Shown here in pieces: positions 55,344-63,839 of a DNA stretch of 64,000 bases. Position numbers and translations under genes: made by a program. The stretch lies in assembly GCA_964647625.1 (NCBI GenBank), contig CAZYHZ010000003.1:66823-130822 (forward strand), in the 5' to 3' direction. How positions within the stretch are numbered: the first letter of the stretch is position 1; the number at the start of each line of letters is the position of its first letter. The notes beneath the pieces were generated by a model. That model searched no databases. It was not told the origin of the DNA and saw only the letters and a list, made by a program, of their open reading frames with translations. Source of the stretch: DASRJG01 sp964647625. GTDB taxonomy: Bacteria; Acidobacteriota; Polarisedimenticolia; Polarisedimenticolales; DASRJG01.

Positions 55344-56324
55344 CTAGACGGTGAGCACGATCTTGCCGAAGTTCTCGTTCCGCTCCATCGCGGCGTGAGC
55401 CGCGGCGGCCTCCTCGAGCGGGACGATCCGGTCGACGATCGGCTGCAGGCGGCCCGACGCGAGAAGCGGGAGCATCGATCGGGAGAACGACTGGACGAGG
55501 CCGATCTTCTCTTCGATCGGACGCGACCGGAGCACCGTCCCGATCACCGTCGCGCGCTTGCGCATCAGCATCGAGAGGTCCGCGTCCACCTTCGATCCCG
55601 TGATCGTTCCGACGAGAACGATCCGGCCGAGCGGGGCCAGGACCTCGACGTTCGTGCCGAACGTCCCCGCCCCCAGAAGGTCGATGACGACGTCGATGCC
55701 CGCACCTCCCGATGCGAGCCGGATCGCCTGGGCGGGCTCGCGCACGCCGGGATCGAGGACGCGGTGGACGCCGAGCGCTTCGAGCTTCGCGCGCTTTCCG
55801 GCATCGCGCGATAGCGCGACGACCCGCGCGCCGGCGGCGGCTGCCAGTGCGCAGGCCGCCGTTCCGACGCCCGAGCCGGCCGCGTTGACGAGCGCCGACT
55901 CGCCGGGGCGGAGCCCTCCGCGTGCGAACAGCGCGTCGAATGCCGTCAGGAACGCCTCCGGCACCGCGGCCGCGCTCTCGAACGACATCCCCGGAGGAAT
56001 GACGAGACACAGCCGCTCGTGGACGCCGACGCGCTCGGCCTGCCCGCCGCCCGCGACCAGCCCCATCACGCGATCGCCGGGCTGGAGGAGCGAGACCCGC
56101 GCGCCGCACGATTCCACCTCGCCCGCGAATTCGAGCCCCGGGATGTCGGCCGGCGCGCCGGGGGGCGCGGGGTAGAGGCCTCGCCGCTGCAGGAGGTCGG
56201 CGCGATTGAGCGCCGAGGCGCGCACGCGGACGACCACCTCGTCCGGGCCGGCGACCGGATCGTCCACCGTCTCGATCTGGAGGACCTCCGGTCCGCCGGG
56301 GCGGAGGATCCGGAGAGCCCGCAT
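55344..56324 (-). CDS. NAD(P)H quinone oxidoreductase, zinc-independent MDR family
   Basis: This 326-aa protein has the quinone oxidoreductase design: SALNRADLLQRRGLYPAPPGAP and PGLEFAGEVE in the catalytic domain and a Rossmann fold with VNAAGSGVGTAACALAAAAGARV. The structural zinc Cys residues of alcohol dehydrogenases are absent. It likely reduces quinones or enones with NADPH, resembling the PIG3 group. Its start overlaps the stop of the DUF2062-methyltransferase gene by one base (TGATG). Confidence 0.9.
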   Translation of the reverse strand: MRALRILRPGGPEVLQIETVDDPVAGPDEVVVRVRASALNRADLLQRRGLYPAPPGAPADIPGLEFAGEVESCGARVSLLQPGDRVMGLVAGGGQAERVGVHERLCLVIPPGMSFESAAAVPEAFLTAFDALFARGGLRPGESALVNAAGSGVGTAACALAAAAGARVVALSRDAGKRAKLEALGVHRVLDPGVREPAQAIRLASGGAGIDVVIDLLGAGTFGTNVEVLAPLGRIVLVGTITGSKVDADLSMLMRKRATVIGTVLRSRPIEEKIGLVQSFSRSMLPLLASGRLQPIVDRIVPLEEAAAAHAAMERNENFGKIVLTV

Positions 56325-57505
56325 CACGCGCGCCCTAAGCCTGCGGGCCGGCGGGTCGCCTCGATCAGCACGAACGCGGGCGATGCGGCGCGCGCGACCG
56401 CGCGATCGGTGACGGCAAACCCGGCGGCGATGAGCGCGTTCCGGAGGTCGCCGGCGCGGCGGTAGTGCGTCCCGTGATGGGGCCGGCCCGGGAACAGTCC
56501 CATGATCGTATCGCTCAGGGCGCTCCACTTGAATCGCCAGCCCGCGCCCGCATCCTTCTCACGCACGAACATCCGGGCGCCGGGCGGCAAGGCGCGAGCG
56601 AGGCGCCGCATGAGCGCGTCCTGCGCCGTGAACGGGAGGAAGCGCAGCACGTCGTTCATGACGACGACGTCGGCTGCGGCCGGGTCGAAGTCACGGAGAT
56701 CCGTGGTCTGGACCGTGCACCCGAGCGAGCTTTCCAGCGCTTGCCGCGCCGCGCGCACGTACCGGTCGTTCCGATCGACGCCGAGATACCACCGCGTGTC
56801 GCTCGCCGGGGTGAGCATCTCGACGAGCACCCCGACGAGCCCACGGCCGCAGCCGAGATCGAGCACGCGCAAGCCTGCGCCCAGCACGCCCTGCGAGATG
56901 AGAAAGGGGAACATCGGATCCCGGAGCAGGCGGGCACGGGCGCCCTCGGCATCCCGGATGGAGACGTCGACGTAGCGCACCACGATCGCATCGACGATCT
57001 CCCGGTAGGTGACGTGGTGGCTGCCGGTTCGCGCGATGAGCCACGCGAAGGCGCCGAGGAGCGCCCCGAGCACTCCTCCCAGGACGATGCTGCCGACGAA
57101 CAGGTCCGCGAACAGCCCCATGAGCCCGAGGTCTTTGGCGTCGGCGAGCGAGATCGCGAGCCACGTCCCGTGCAGCAGGTGGTGGCCGAGCTGGATCTCG
57201 CCGAACAGGATCGGACCGACGGTGAGCGGGTTTCCCACGTACGCCGACGCGTAAACGATGAAGCGATTCAACCGGAACAGCGTCGCCAGAAGCACCGAGA
57301 GGGGAAAATGCACCCCCCAAAAGGGGGAGCACCCCACGAATACCCCGACGCCGACGCCGAACCCGACTTTCCCCGGCGTCCGGTGCTCCGTGCGGAGGGT
57401 CATGTACAGACGCCGCAGCCAGTTCCGGCGGGGCACCGCGGTCGATTCCGGCCGGGATTCCAGGTCGTCCCTGCCGTCCGCCGGATTGGGATGGGTCGCG
57501 CTCAT
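56324..57505 (-). CDS. DUF2062 membrane domain fused to a class I SAM methyltransferase
   Basis: This 393-aa protein has an N-terminal DUF2062 domain (about 25-165) with three or four hydrophobic helices (VGFGVGVGVFVGCSPFWGVH; YASAYVGNPLTVGPILFGE). A SAM-dependent methyltransferase domain follows from about residue 205 (LRVLDLGCGRGLVGVLVEM is motif I). DUF2062 is often next to or fused with glycosyltransferases in envelope polysaccharide synthesis. The methyl acceptor is unknown. The fusion holds over one continuous frame and is not a sequencing artefact as far as can be seen. Confidence 0.87.
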   Translation of the reverse strand: MSATHPNPADGRDDLESRPESTAVPRRNWLRRLYMTLRTEHRTPGKVGFGVGVGVFVGCSPFWGVHFPLSVLLATLFRLNRFIVYASAYVGNPLTVGPILFGEIQLGHHLLHGTWLAISLADAKDLGLMGLFADLFVGSIVLGGVLGALLGAFAWLIARTGSHHVTYREIVDAIVVRYVDVSIRDAEGARARLLRDPMFPFLISQGVLGAGLRVLDLGCGRGLVGVLVEMLTPASDTRWYLGVDRNDRYVRAARQALESSLGCTVQTTDLRDFDPAAADVVVMNDVLRFLPFTAQDALMRRLARALPPGARMFVREKDAGAGWRFKWSALSDTIMGLFPGRPHHGTHYRRAGDLRNALIAAGFAVTDRAVARAASPAFVLIEATRRPAGLGRA

Positions 57506-57651
57506 CGGCCTCGGGTCCTCGCCTGGAATTTCCGAATGATCATTTGTGGCACAATACGCGAGGCACGGGTAGATATCTTAGGTCCGAGGGCGGCCATCAC
57601 GAAATCCCCACCGGGGTTGGTGTGTCGCCGTGGGACCCGGGTGAGGAAGAA

Positions 57652-59070
57652 GTGACCGAAGAGCCGCTGCCGAACGAATCCTCCGTCGAAGTTGCCGTCC
57701 CGCCGCCCGAGGCCATTTCCCAAGCCGACGGAGCCCCGCCGCCCGCCAGAGAGAACGGAGACTCGCCCGCGGCGCCGGAGCCCGTGCAGAAAGCCCCCGC
57801 CAAGCCGCGCCCACGCGACCCGGCGGTGATCCGCGCGTTCCGGGCCGGTCATCCGGTGGAAGGCCTCGTCGAGCGCGTGATCAAGGGGGGCTATGAGATT
57901 CGCGTGGGGCGGTGTCGCGGTTTCTGCCCTCACTCCCAGATGGACGTGCACCGCGTCGAGAACGCCGAAGAGCACGTCGGGAAGACCTATACCTTCAAGA
58001 TCCTCCAGCTTCGGCGTGGGGGAGAAGACGTCGTCGTCTCGCGGCGCGAGGTTCTGGAGGCCGAGCACAGCGACGAGATGAAGGCGGTTCGCGCCACGCT
58101 CATCGAGGGCGCGGTCATGACCGGGCGCGTGACGCGGCTGACCGAGTTCGGCGCGTTCGTCGATCTCGGCGCGGGCGTGACTGGTCTCGTTCACTTGACC
58201 GAGCTGGCCCACGGCCGCGTCGTGCGCGCCTCGGACATCGTCGCGGCCGGCGATCGCGTTCCCGTGAAGATCACCAAGCTCGACGATGCGACCGGCAAGA
58301 TCTCGCTTTCGGTCAGGCAGGTCGTCACCGACCCCTGGGAATCCGTTCCCACCTCGTTCTTCGTCGGCAAGGCGTACGCCGGCAAGGTCAAACGGTTCGC
58401 CGACTTCGGCGCGTTCGTCGAGCTCCGGCGCGAGATCGAGGCGCTGGCGCCCGCGCGCGAGTTCCCCCCCTCGGCCGGCGGCTTTCGGGACGGGCTCGCG
58501 ATCGACTCGACGCACGATTGGGTCGTGATCGCGGTCGACGCCGGAAGGCGCCGGATCACCGTGGTGCCGGCATTCACCGGGTGGGAGCGCCTCATCAACG
58601 TCACGCTGCAACCCGGAATGCAGCTTCCGGGCAAGGTCGTCAAGGCGGAGGTCTTCGGGGTCTTCGTCTGGCTCGGTCCCGGGCGCGTCGGCATGGTCCC
58701 GCGCGTTTGGAGCGGCGCGGGCGACGGGGCCGGTTTCGAGACGCGGTTCACTCCGGGCTCGGACATCGACGTCGAGGTCCTGGACGTGTCCGAGGACGGC
58801 AAGAGAATCCGGCTGTCGGTCGTGGGCGTCGATCGCGAGGCGGCCGATGCCGCACGGGCGGCGGCCCTTCGTCCGCGGCCCGTGGCGAGCGAGCGCAAGC
58901 CGGCGTCTGATCGCCGGCCGCAGTCCGACCGCCGGCCGCAAGGGGATCGGCGCCCTCAACCGGAGCGGGCCCACCGTCGCGAGGAGATACCCCCGCAGCA
59001 GTCCGATCCGGGAACGGGCTTCGGATCCCACCTCGGCGAAGCGCTGCGCGCTGCCCTTCAAAAGAAGTAA
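57652..59070 (+). CDS. Multi-S1-domain RNA-binding protein (ribosomal S1-like)
   Basis: This 472-aa protein carries three to four S1 domains. The clearest are around residues 155-225 (GRVTRLTEFGAFVDLGAGVTG) and 240-260 (GKVKRFADFGAFVELRREIE), with a degenerate first one (VERVIKGGYEIRVG) and a last one (GKVVKAEVFGVFVWLG). The N-terminal 45 residues are acidic and Pro-rich; the C-terminus is basic, with three SDRRPQ/GDRRPQ-type repeats. It probably binds RNA or ribosomes, as a paralogue of S1. GTG at 57652 is preceded by GAGGAAG; the upstream extension of the open frame is not convincing. Confidence 0.85.
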   Translation: MTEEPLPNESSVEVAVPPPEAISQADGAPPPARENGDSPAAPEPVQKAPAKPRPRDPAVIRAFRAGHPVEGLVERVIKGGYEIRVGRCRGFCPHSQMDVHRVENAEEHVGKTYTFKILQLRRGGEDVVVSRREVLEAEHSDEMKAVRATLIEGAVMTGRVTRLTEFGAFVDLGAGVTGLVHLTELAHGRVVRASDIVAAGDRVPVKITKLDDATGKISLSVRQVVTDPWESVPTSFFVGKAYAGKVKRFADFGAFVELRREIEALAPAREFPPSAGGFRDGLAIDSTHDWVVIAVDAGRRRITVVPAFTGWERLINVTLQPGMQLPGKVVKAEVFGVFVWLGPGRVGMVPRVWSGAGDGAGFETRFTPGSDIDVEVLDVSEDGKRIRLSVVGVDREAADAARAAALRPRPVASERKPASDRRPQSDRRPQGDRRPQPERAHRREEIPPQQSDPGTGFGSHLGEALRAALQKK

Positions 59071-59134
59071 CTCTCGACTCTCGACTCTCGACTCTCGACC
59101 GTGACGGGTCAAGAGTCGAGAGTCAAGAGTCGAG
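59071..59134. repeat. Heptamer tandem repeat forming a long hairpin
   Basis: CTCTCGA is repeated four times without a break (59071-59098). After a 9-base spacer the reverse-oriented blocks GTCAAGAGTCGAGAGTCAAG begin and run to 59134. The two halves can pair over about 26 bases. It sits between the convergent S1-protein and uppS genes, beginning right after the S1 stop codon. Confidence 0.9.
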
Positions 59135-59143
59135 CGCCTGCGG

Positions 59144-59818
59144 CTAGACGGCCTCGGCGATGCCGCCGAAGCGGCGGCCGCGGCGCGCGAATTCGGCGAG
59201 CGCGGCCTCGAGATCTTGCTGCGCGAACTCCGGCCACGGAACAGGCAAGAAGACGAGCTCGGCGTAGGCGGACTCCCACAGGAGGAAGTCCGACAGGCGC
59301 TGCTCACCGCCGGTTCGGATCAAGAGATCGACGTCGGGAACGCCGAGGAGAAGCGCCATCGACTCGCGGACGTCCGCGGCCGCCGCCGGCAGGTGGGGCA
59401 CCGCGCGGGCGATCGCATCGCGCGACGAGTAGTCCACGGCCACCCGCAGGTGCATGTCGCGGCACGCGGCCGTGGCCGATTCCGCCTCGTCGATGGCTTT
59501 GACCAGGGCCGGGGAGAGCCGGTCGCGCCGGCCGATCACCGTCAGCCGGATTCCGTTCTGCCGCAGGCGTGCCAGCTCGTCCTCGAGGTAGCGCCGGAGC
59601 AGCGTGAAGAGCGTGTCGACTTCGACCCGCGGCCGGTTCCAGTTGTCGGACGAGAACGCGTAGAGCGTCAGCATGGGAAGATCGAGCGCGCGCGCGGCCT
59701 CGACGGTGCGCCGGACCGCCGTCGCCCCCGCGTGGTGCCCGGCGGATCTCTGAAGCCCGCGGGCCTGGGCCCACCGGCCGTTTCCGTCGAGGATGATTGC
59801 GGTGTGCCGCGGCCTCAC
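59144..59818 (-). CDS. uppS: Isoprenyl (undecaprenyl) diphosphate synthase
   Basis: This 224-aa cis-prenyltransferase has the HTAIILDGNGRWAQARGL start (catalytic Asp), the AGHHAGATAVRR segment, YAFSSDNWNRP, and IRTGGEQRLSDFLLWESAYAE near the C-terminus. It makes the C55 lipid carrier for cell-wall and polysaccharide assembly; chain length cannot be told from sequence. It is slightly short compared with typical enzymes (about 240-255 aa). The GTG at 59818 overlaps the stop of the winged-helix gene (GTGA). No cdsA or dxr gene follows, unlike the usual uppS context. Confidence 0.94.
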   Translation of the reverse strand: MRPRHTAIILDGNGRWAQARGLQRSAGHHAGATAVRRTVEAARALDLPMLTLYAFSSDNWNRPRVEVDTLFTLLRRYLEDELARLRQNGIRLTVIGRRDRLSPALVKAIDEAESATAACRDMHLRVAVDYSSRDAIARAVPHLPAAAADVRESMALLLGVPDVDLLIRTGGEQRLSDFLLWESAYAELVFLPVPWPEFAQQDLEAALAEFARRGRRFGGIAEAV

Positions 59819-60204
59819 GACGCCGTTCCTTTGCGCATGTTGCGGATCAGCGCCTCCATGTGGGCCAGATATTTTTCCAGCGCGCGCCGCCCCGCTGCGG
59901 TCAGGCGGTATTCGGTTCGCGGGATGCGGCCGTCGAACCCCTTCGTGCAGTGAACGTAGCCGGCCTCTTCGAGCTTGCGTGCGTGCACGCTCAAGTTGCC
60001 GTCGCTCGCCGACAGCAGCGTCTTGAGGTCGGCGAACGTCATCGATTCGTTGACCGCCAGGGCGCTCACGATCGCGAGCCGCACGCGCTCGTGGATCAGC
60101 CGGTCGATCCCGGAGACGGCGGCCCGCTCCGCGGGGGCTTTCGTGGGGGCGGCGGGGCGCCGGGACCTTCCGCCATCCGCCTGAGCGTCGACTTTTCTAC
60201 CCAC
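59815..60204 (-). CDS. Winged-helix transcriptional regulator (ArsR/MarR-like, HTH_34 type)
   Basis: This 129-aa protein has a winged-helix domain: RLAIVSALAVNESMTFADLKTLL, then the recognition helix region GNLSVHARKLEEAGYVHCTKGF, and the wing with TEYRLTAAGRRALEKYL. It has an Arg/Pro-rich N-terminus. GTG 60204 is preceded by GGAGG; a start further upstream (60231) would need to lie inside the membrane-protein gene. It is the middle gene between the membrane protein and uppS. Confidence 0.87.
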   Translation of the reverse strand: MGRKVDAQADGGRSRRPAAPTKAPAERAAVSGIDRLIHERVRLAIVSALAVNESMTFADLKTLLSASDGNLSVHARKLEEAGYVHCTKGFDGRIPRTEYRLTAAGRRALEKYLAHMEALIRNMRKGTAS

Positions 60205-60811
60205 CGTGCCTCCTTGCGATTGCGATTCCAAACGCGACGTGGAGGCCGCCGAAGCCGGCCGCCATCATCGCGTTCCCGTAATCGGGCGCGGCCACGAGCG
60301 CCGCCAGCCCGACCGCCATGAACGAGGCGCCCATCAGCGGGACGATGCGGACCGAAAGCGCCCCCGAGGCGGTCACCGCAGTGCCGTACAGCAAGAGCCA
60401 CGTTCCCGGGAGCAGGGCGCGAAGGCCGTGCGTGGCGAGCGTCATCGTCAGCACGGCGCCCGCCGCGAGAGGCGGAAGGAATGCCAGGGCGAACTTGCGT
60501 GCCAGCGCGGAGCGCAGGCTGAACCCCACGCGCCGGGATTTCTTCGCAATGGCGACCGCCGAGACGACGGCCGCGACGACGGCTTCGGTGCCCCAGACGG
60601 TCAGCCACCGCGGCCCGATCGGGGCGGACCCGGCGACTCCCGCAGCGAGAAGCGCGGTGGCGCCGATCACGATCATTCCCGCGCCCGGGACGGCCGTGAA
60701 CGCCCCGGCCCTCTCCATCGCATCGCGGATGACGCGGACGCTTTCGAGCGCGTGATCGTGAAGAGGCGTCGGATCGGCGGGGACGTCGACCGGGCGCGGA
60801 AGGGGAGCCAT
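60197..60811 (-). CDS. Small polytopic membrane protein, function unknown
   Basis: This 204-aa protein has an N-terminal cytoplasmic segment with LESVRVIRDAMERAGAFTAV and about five or six membrane helices. I do not recognise a catalytic motif. Pairs of this kind of membrane protein and a winged-helix regulator recur in bacteria, so it may respond to or modulate the regulator. It overlaps the regulator gene by 8 bases. The promoter at 60821-60849 places it first in the operon. Confidence 0.8.
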   Translation of the reverse strand: MAPLPRPVDVPADPTPLHDHALESVRVIRDAMERAGAFTAVPGAGMIVIGATALLAAGVAGSAPIGPRWLTVWGTEAVVAAVVSAVAIAKKSRRVGFSLRSALARKFALAFLPPLAAGAVLTMTLATHGLRALLPGTWLLLYGTAVTASGALSVRIVPLMGASFMAVGLAALVAAPDYGNAMMAAGFGGLHVAFGIAIARRHGG

Positions 60812-60820
60812 GGCGGCCGG

Positions 60821-60849
60821 AATTTACGCGCCTGGGCGGAAATTGTCAA
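60821..60849 (-). promoter_or_regulatory. Promoter of the membrane protein-regulator-uppS operon
   Basis: On the minus strand TTGACA (60844-60849) and TAAATT (60821-60826) are exactly 17 bases apart. The ATG lies 9 bases further on. Confidence 0.7.
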
Positions 60850-60851
60850 GT

Positions 60852-60868
60852 ACTTTACGATGCAAAGT
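60852..60868. promoter_or_regulatory. Imperfect palindrome next to the -35 box, candidate operator
   Basis: ACTTTACGATGCAAAGT is a near-palindrome with outer arms ACTTT and AAAGT, three bases upstream of the -35 hexamer. A site for the winged-helix protein encoded in the same operon is plausible but unproven. Confidence 0.4.
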
Positions 60869-60876
60869 TATCCCGG

Positions 60877-62124
60877 TCAGGGATCGTCCGTGATCAAGGC
60901 CGACGCGGGCCGGTAGAAGAGGTATTGCCAGGCCCAGTCGACGAGCACGACGACCTTGTTCCGGAAGCCGACGAGCTGCATGAGGTGCACGAAGAGCCAT
61001 ACGAGCCACGCGATGAAGCCGCGGAACCGGAACGGGCCGATCGCGGCGACGGCCGCCGAACGCCCGATCGTTGCCAGGACGCCGGGGTCCTTGTAACGAA
61101 AGCTAGCCGGCGGCTCGTCGCGGAGCTGCCGCACGATGTTGCGGGCGGCGAGCCGTCCCATCTGCATCGCGGGCGGGGCCAGCATCGGGACTGCGCCGCC
61201 GTCGGCTTCGAGGTACGCCGAATCTCCGATCACGTAAGCGTCGTCGTGTCCCGGGATCTGGAGCGTCGGCTTCACGATCACGCGGCCGCTCTTGTGCAGG
61301 GGAACGCCGAGCTTCCCGGTGAGCGCGGACGAGCGCACGCCCGCGGCCCAGACGAGCGTCCTCGCCGGAATCGACCCGCCGTCGGTCAGGCGCACGGTCT
61401 CGCCCTCGTAGCCGGAGACCCCGGCGCCGATCCGGACTTCGACCCCCAGCGATTCCAGGCTGCGAAGCGCCGCCGCGGAGAGCGACTCGGGCATCACGCC
61501 GAGGACGCGGGGTCCCGTCTCGAGGAGGATGACGTGAATCTCCGAGCCCGCGATCCCGCGGTAGTCGCGGGCCAGGACGCGCCGCAGCAGTTCAGAGACC
61601 GCTCCCGCCACCTCGACGCCGGTCGGACCGCCGCCGGCGACGGCGATCGTCAGAAAGGCACGGCGCTCGGCGGGTTCCGACGTCGAAATCGCGCTCTCGA
61701 AGCAGCGCATGAGGTGATTCCGCAAGCGCAGCGCGCCGCGCAGGTCCTTGAGATCGAACGCGTGCTCCGCCAACTCGTCCATCCCGAAATACGAGGTCGA
61801 AGCACCGGCGGCGACGATCAGCTTGTCGTAGAGCACGTCGCCTCCCGTCGTCGAGACGACCCGTCGATCGAGATCGAAGCCGGTTACGGTGGCGACCCGG
61901 AATTCGAGATTGCGCTGGCGGCGAAGGATCGACCGCACGGGATACGCGATCTCCGCCGGCGGAAGCGCGGCAACGGCGACTTGATAGAGGAGAGGCTGGA
62001 AGAGGTGGTAGTTGTGCTGGTCCAGCAGCAGGACGGAAACCGGTGCGTCGGAGAGCGCGAGAGCTGCGCGAAGGCCGCCGAATCCGGCGCCGACGATCAC
62101 GACTCGGGGGAGCTGGGTTCCCAT
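60877..62124 (-). CDS. ndh: Type II NADH dehydrogenase (NDH-2)
   Basis: This 415-aa flavoprotein has two Rossmann folds: FAD-binding VVIVGAGFGGLRAALALSD and NADH-binding VAGGGPTGVEVAGAVSELL. It also has the NDH-2 segment HNYHLFQPLLYQVAVAALPP and a C-terminal amphipathic stretch (VDWAWQYLFYRPAS) suited to membrane attachment. It transfers electrons from NADH to quinone without pumping protons. It is monocistronic and diverges from the aldehyde dehydrogenase gene. Confidence 0.93.
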   Translation of the reverse strand: MGTQLPRVVIVGAGFGGLRAALALSDAPVSVLLLDQHNYHLFQPLLYQVAVAALPPAEIAYPVRSILRRQRNLEFRVATVTGFDLDRRVVSTTGGDVLYDKLIVAAGASTSYFGMDELAEHAFDLKDLRGALRLRNHLMRCFESAISTSEPAERRAFLTIAVAGGGPTGVEVAGAVSELLRRVLARDYRGIAGSEIHVILLETGPRVLGVMPESLSAAALRSLESLGVEVRIGAGVSGYEGETVRLTDGGSIPARTLVWAAGVRSSALTGKLGVPLHKSGRVIVKPTLQIPGHDDAYVIGDSAYLEADGGAVPMLAPPAMQMGRLAARNIVRQLRDEPPASFRYKDPGVLATIGRSAAVAAIGPFRFRGFIAWLVWLFVHLMQLVGFRNKVVVLVDWAWQYLFYRPASALITDDP

Positions 62125-62189
62125 CCCGTCCCTATCCTACGCCGCCTGCTACCATGAACGTTTCCATCCAACCCTCCGGAGGATCCGCC

Positions 62190-63698
62190 ATGACGACCGC
62201 CGTGCGCCAAGACGTTCTCGCGTCTCTGGGCGTCGCCCCGACGAGCCGCGGTGCTTCGACCGGGACCTGGATCGAAACGCGGGGTCCGGAGCTGGTCTCC
62301 TACAACCCCGCGACCGGTGAGGCCCTCGGCCGCGTGATGCAGGCCGAGGTCGCCGACTACGAAGCGGTCGTTGCGGCGGCCGCCGCGGCATTCGAGACGT
62401 GGAGGATGGTCCCGGCCCCGCGTCGCGGCGAGATCGTCCGCCAGCTCGGCGAGGAGCTGCGGACCCACAAAGAGGCGCTCGGCCGGCTGGTGTCGCTCGA
62501 GGCGGGAAAGATCCACTCCGAAGGCCTGGGCGAGGTCCAGGAGATGATCGACATCTGCGACTTCGCCGTCGGGCTGTCGCGCCAGCTGTACGGGCTGTCG
62601 ATGCACTCGGAGCGCTCGCAGCATCGCATGTACGAGCAATGGCATCCGCTGGGCCCGATCGGAATCGTCACCGCGTTCAACTTCCCCGTGGCCGTCTGGG
62701 CGTGGAACGCGGCGATCGCGGCGGTCTGCGGCGACACCATGGTGTGGAAGCCGTCGTCCAAGACGCCGTTGACCGCCATCGCGGTGCAGAACATCGCGAA
62801 CCGGGTCATGGAAAAGAACGGCTGCCCCGGCGTGTTCGGGCTGGTCGTGGGCCGCGGCGCGGACGTCGGCGAGCGGATGCTGGCCGACCGGCGGCTGCCG
62901 CTGATCTCGGCGACGGGATCGTGCCGGATGGGCCGGCGCATCGCGGTCGTCGTCGGCGAGCGTCTCGGACGGACGCTGCTCGAGCTGGGCGGCAACAACG
63001 CGATCATCGTGCTGGACGACGCGGACACCGACCTCGCGGTGCGCGCGGTGCTCTTCGGTGCGGTCGGGACGGCGGGACAGCGCTGCACGACGACGCGGCG
63101 TCTCATCCTCCAGAAGGGGATCGCGCCCAAGATGATCTCGCTGCTGACGAAGGCCTACGCTCACGTGCGCATCGGCGACCCGCTCGAGGCGGGGACGCTG
63201 ATGGGCCCGCTGATCGATCCCGGAGCGGTGGACGACATGAGCGCCGCACTCGATCGCGTCAAGAAGGAAGGCGGCCAGGTTCTCTACGGCGGCAACCGGA
63301 TCGACCGGGCCGGGAACTTCGTCGAGCCGACCCTGGTGCGCGTCAAGGCCGGAATGGAAACACCCAAGGACGAGACCTTCGCGCCGATCCTCTACGTCTA
63401 CGAGGTCGATTCGCTCGAGGAGGCTCTCGCCATCCAGAACGACGTCCCGCAGGGACTGTCCTCGTCGATCTTCACGGACAGCGTGCGCAGCTCGGAGCGC
63501 TTCCTGTCGCATGGGGGAAGCGACTGCGGCATCGCGAACGTCAACATCGGCACCTCGGGCGCCGAGATCGGCGGCGCCTTCGGCGGTGAGAAGGAGACCG
63601 GCGGCGGGCGGGAGGCCGGCGCCGCTGCGTGGGAGGCCTACAACTGCCGCCAGACGGAAACGCTCAACCTGGGGAAAGGCCTGCCCCGCCCCGTCTAA
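62190..63698 (+). CDS. Aldehyde dehydrogenase, ALDH7 (2-aminoadipate-semialdehyde dehydrogenase) type
   Basis: This 502-aa enzyme has FNFPVAVWAWNAA, the catalytic Glu in LELGGNNAI, the catalytic Cys in TAGQRCTTTRRLI and the ALDH7-like end GEKETGGGREAG...AWEAYNCRQTETLN. ALDH7/AmaB enzymes oxidise 2-aminoadipate semialdehyde in lysine breakdown or betaine aldehyde-like substrates. The start is ATG 62190, preceded by GGAGG; an ATG at 62155 (MNVSIQPSGG) is possible but has no ribosome-binding site. Confidence 0.92.
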   Translation: MTTAVRQDVLASLGVAPTSRGASTGTWIETRGPELVSYNPATGEALGRVMQAEVADYEAVVAAAAAAFETWRMVPAPRRGEIVRQLGEELRTHKEALGRLVSLEAGKIHSEGLGEVQEMIDICDFAVGLSRQLYGLSMHSERSQHRMYEQWHPLGPIGIVTAFNFPVAVWAWNAAIAAVCGDTMVWKPSSKTPLTAIAVQNIANRVMEKNGCPGVFGLVVGRGADVGERMLADRRLPLISATGSCRMGRRIAVVVGERLGRTLLELGGNNAIIVLDDADTDLAVRAVLFGAVGTAGQRCTTTRRLILQKGIAPKMISLLTKAYAHVRIGDPLEAGTLMGPLIDPGAVDDMSAALDRVKKEGGQVLYGGNRIDRAGNFVEPTLVRVKAGMETPKDETFAPILYVYEVDSLEEALAIQNDVPQGLSSSIFTDSVRSSERFLSHGGSDCGIANVNIGTSGAEIGGAFGGEKETGGGREAGAAAWEAYNCRQTETLNLGKGLPRPV

Positions 63699-63811
63699 GA
63701 GATCCACACGCGGCCAGGCACGTCGCGAGGACGTCCCGCGGCCGGCATGCTTCCCCCCTCGCCTCGGAGCATATGACTCCGCCCCGGATACGCAACGACG
63801 TCGGAGAGGAA

Positions 63812-63832
63812 GGGCGGGGTGGAGCCCCGCCC
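63812..63832. other. GC-rich hairpin downstream of the aldehyde dehydrogenase gene
   Basis: GGGCGGGG (63812-63819) and CCCCGCCC (63825-63832) form an 8-bp stem with a 5-base loop. There is no T run, so a rho-independent terminator is not certain. It lies between two convergent genes. Confidence 0.5.
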
Positions 63833-63839
63833 GACCCCG

